Source of the DNA: an uncultured cyanobacterium
Lineage (GTDB): Bacteria; Cyanobacteriota; Cyanobacteriia; Cyanobacteriales; Geitlerinemataceae
Assembly (NCBI GenBank): GCA_937121005.1
Contig: CAKZKB010000288.1
Coordinates: 1-12,345, forward strand
DNA: 12,345 nt
Reading direction: 5' to 3'
The notes beneath the pieces were generated by a model, which did not search any database, had not been told where the DNA came from, and saw only the letters and a list, made by a program, of their open reading frames with translations. How positions within the stretch are numbered: the first letter of the stretch is position 1; every line of letters starts with the position of its first letter. Positions 12,325 to 12,345 of this stretch are shown piece by piece. The translations under genes were made by a program, and so were the position numbers.

Positions 12325-12345
12325 GGGCGATTCGCGAATCGCCCC
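12324..12345 (+). repeat. Perfect 22-bp palindrome running to the window edge
   Basis: GGGGCGATTCG (12324-12334) is followed directly by its exact reverse complement (12335-12345), preceded by GTA. It is another member of the GTAGGGGC...GCCCC family, with an 11-bp arm and no spacer. The expected TAC would lie beyond the window. Confidence 0.75.

Overview
This window is the core of a cyanobacterial molybdenum-nitrogenase (nif) cluster. Every confidently called gene lies on the + strand. Cyanobacterial origin is indicated by the gene order nifH-nifD-nifK-...-nifE/nifN-nifX-DUF269-DUF683-nifW-hesA-hesB-fdxH, by the cyanobacterial Mo-nitrogenase C-terminal-domain small protein next to nifE, by sixteen HIP1 octamers (GCGATCGC) between 3930 and 12153, and by heptameric short tandem repeats (STRR) in the gaps. 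nifD is uninterrupted, so there is no excision element of the kind seen in some heterocyst formers. The genus cannot be fixed from the sequence; a filamentous diazotroph is my inference.

Layout. 1-3721: 3' end of nifH (Fe protein), then complete nifD and nifK (MoFe protein) with all expected P-cluster and FeMo-co ligands. 3722-4482: a repeat-rich gap, nifZ, and a small cysteine-rich Mo-nitrogenase C-terminal-domain protein. 4542-7286: a single 914-codon gene joining NifE and NifN in one chain (the FeMo-co assembly scaffold). 7442-9119: nifX, the DUF269 nifX-associated gene, the DUF683 (CCE_0567-type) gene, and nifW. 9229-10712: hesA (E1-like adenylyltransferase), a possible small membrane protein, and hesB (A-type Fe-S carrier). 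10911-12198: three electron carriers in a row, fdxH (2Fe-2S), a long-chain flavodoxin (nifF-like) and fdxB (two 4Fe-4S sites). 12199-12345: no credible gene, but a very strong Shine-Dalgarno sequence followed by aborted reading frames, and a palindrome running off the end.

How the genes work together. NifH passes electrons to NifDK and also acts in cofactor maturation. NifEN and NifX hold and convert the FeMo-co precursor. NifZ and NifW assist MoFe protein (P-cluster) maturation. HesA and HesB are probable accessory factors for sulfur or Fe-S delivery. FdxH, flavodoxin and FdxB supply low-potential electrons.

The unexplained material is mainly in the intergenic gaps: (a) a family of about six short palindromes whose two arms change together between copies; (b) heptamer arrays of three sequence families, including an identical 35-bp array just upstream of the start codons of two different genes; (c) a G-quadruplex-type G-run cluster at the nifEN stop codon; and (d) a separate long inverted repeat downstream of nifX. 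I found no sign of a wholly new enzymatic system. The most interesting points are the NifE-NifN fusion with a composition step inside it, the co-varying palindromes, the duplicated array in ribosome-binding position, and the possible membrane protein between hesA and hesB.
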